This document shows positions 5,810 to 6,729 of a stretch of DNA of 6,729 nucleotides, piece after piece. The stretch is from Chloroflexota bacterium (GTDB lineage: Bacteria > Chloroflexota > Dormibacteria > Dormibacterales > Dormibacteraceae): assembly GCA_005880345.1 (NCBI GenBank), contig VBGE01000039.1, positions 1 to 6,729 on the forward strand, given 5' to 3'. The first letter of the stretch is position 1, and every line of letters begins with the position of its first letter. Under the pieces are notes generated by a model. That model was not told where the DNA came from. It did no database searches and was given only the letters and a program-made list of their open reading frames with translations. The translations under genes and the position numbers were made by a program.

Positions 5810-6408
5810 GCGGGCTGGTCCGCTCTCGATTGCCGGGAACCCTGACCCTGGTGCGGTCCGCGTCCGCGGTGTTCCTGGTCCCGGACGAGCTGGCGTCCGA
5901 CCTCGCGTCTGTGGAGAAGCTCGGCGCGCAGATCCTGGCCGCTGCTGCCCCGGTGATGAAACCCGGGTCCGCGTCGGTGGGCATCGGCAACCTGGCGAAC
6001 GGGGTCGCCGAGCTCGCGCGGTCGCACGTGGAGGCGCGCCAGGCGCTGCGACTGACCCGACGTGCCGGGAGTCGCGCGCACGTCGCGTCGTACCGGTCCC
6101 TGGGCGCTTTTCGGTTGCTGCTCGAAGTGCAGAGTCCCGATGCGTTGCGTCGATTTGTCAACGAGCTGCTCGGCCCGCTGCTGGAGTACGCGCAGAACCG
6201 CGATACACCGCTGCTCGAAACGTTGGAGGCTCTGTCGGCGGCCCGCTGGATACGCCGCGCGGCAGCACGGCAGCTGGGGATCCACATCAACTCGATGACG
6301 TACCGGGTGGAGAGGATTCAGACGCTGACGGGCTTAAAGCTCGACGACCCGGAAACGCGTGTCGCGATCTCGATCGCGCTGCGCGCCCGCGCGATGCTCG
6401 GCATGTAG
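5389..6408 (+). pseudogene. CdaR/PucR-type C-terminal half with HTH_30 DNA-binding domain
   Basis: This frame carries the rest of the regulator. It begins as AGGIAREVRISAGRPPRPL, goes on to PLDVVPVRAGGDMLGMLAVG (a GAF-like strand pattern) and then a long helix ending GDLVEEVLAGGL. Next is the GGDEF-like CdaR region (about 5716-6110; SVGIGNLANGVAELARSHVEA then ALRLTRR). The last part (6211-6405) is the PucR helix-turn-helix: LLETLEAL, AARQLGIHINSMTYRVERI, LTGLKLDDPETRVAI. The start given is the approximate junction, not an initiation codon; the frame is open back to 4915 but has no protein-like content there. ATG at 5476, behind a GGGGG, could in principle start a GAF-less protein. PucR/CdaR proteins activate catabolic genes on ligand binding. 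Here both halves would need to be joined to work normally. Confidence 0.75.
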
Positions 6409-6412
6409 CGCG

Positions 6413-6729
6413 CTAAGGAATCCCGAACGGTGTGGCGCCGAGCGGTGCGGCCGCTCGATGTCCCTCGATGGCGCGCACGACGATGAGGACGAGGGCCGTC
6501 ACCAGCACGACATCGAATCCCGAAACAGAGATGATCGTGCCTAAGGACCGCATCACCAGATGGGCGGCTACAGGGACGCCCACCGTAGCGAGCACCAAGA
6601 ATCCACCACCCAGCAAGGCCAGTCGCGGTGCCTGCCGCCGAGCTTCCGGCGTGACAGGCAGCATCCAGTGGTCGATCTGCGCGATGAAGACTGCAAAGGT
6701 CAGGATGAAGCCGCCTTCGATCACTCCGT
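6413..6729 (-). CDS. Small membrane protein, unrecognised, probably truncated at N-terminus
   Basis: The frame ends at TAG 6413 and is open to the window edge. The first possible start seen is GTG at 6724, but the true start may lie beyond. The visible 103 residues show three hydrophobic stretches (about 3-17, 36-57 and 67-84). A polar segment QIDHWMLPVTPEARRQAPR follows the first helix, and a short Ala/Pro-rich tail closes the protein. I recognise no family or catalytic motif. It converges on the GAF/PucR regulator with 4 nt between stop codons, leaving no room for a separate terminator. Hydrophobic pattern and clean frame support a real gene. Confidence 0.6.
   Translation of the reverse strand, partial: GVIEGGFILTFAVFIAQIDHWMLPVTPEARRQAPRLALLGGGFLVLATVGVPVAAHLVMRSLGTIISVSGFDVVLVTALVLIVVRAIEGHRAAAPLGATPFGIP

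Noticed and set aside
4924..6285. Minus-strand 453-residue frame opposite the regulator
   Set aside because: Gln/Arg/His-rich shadow of the GAF and HTH coding sequence; no domain of its own.

Overview
The window is high-GC DNA (roughly two thirds G+C by eye). Four of the five minus-strand genes start, or appear to start, with GTG or TTG. The gene content (an FtsEX-type division module with a coiled-coil M23 hydrolase, and a GAF/PucR-type regulator) fits a high-GC Terrabacteria-like bacterium such as Actinomycetota, Chloroflexota or the Dormibacterota-like candidate phyla. This placement is an inference; no RNA gene or marker settles it.

Positions 1-2861 (minus strand) hold a cell-wall remodelling module. 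A single 644-residue polypeptide carries a complete FtsE-type ABC ATPase, an Asn-Gly-rich low-complexity linker encoded by a hexanucleotide repeat, and a complete four-helix FtsX-type membrane protein. Its stop overlaps by 4 nt (GTGA) the GTG start of a secreted coiled-coil protein that is cut by the window edge just as an M23 peptidase domain begins. Known FtsEX systems use ATP hydrolysis to drive such coiled-coil hydrolases or hydrolase activators across the membrane. The ATPase-permease fusion is the most interesting object in the window.

Positions 2862-3061 are intergenic. They contain a plausible promoter for the fusion gene and several inverted and direct repeats. Positions 3062-4635 (minus) hold a class V aminotransferase of the cysteine desulfurase/SufS type, followed with an ATGA overlap by a 62-residue two-helix membrane protein of the phospholipase D N-terminal (PLDc_N) type.

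Across a 97-bp divergent spacer lies a plus-strand regulator (4733-6408) with an N-terminal GAF domain and a C-terminal CdaR/PucR-type region with a helix-turn-helix. Its two halves lie in different reading frames, with the break near 5380-5400. The gene is therefore frameshifted and probably carries a deletion, unless the sequence has an error. It converges, with only 4 nt between stop codons, on a minus-strand small membrane protein (6413 to the window end) that I do not recognise and that is probably incomplete at its N-terminus.
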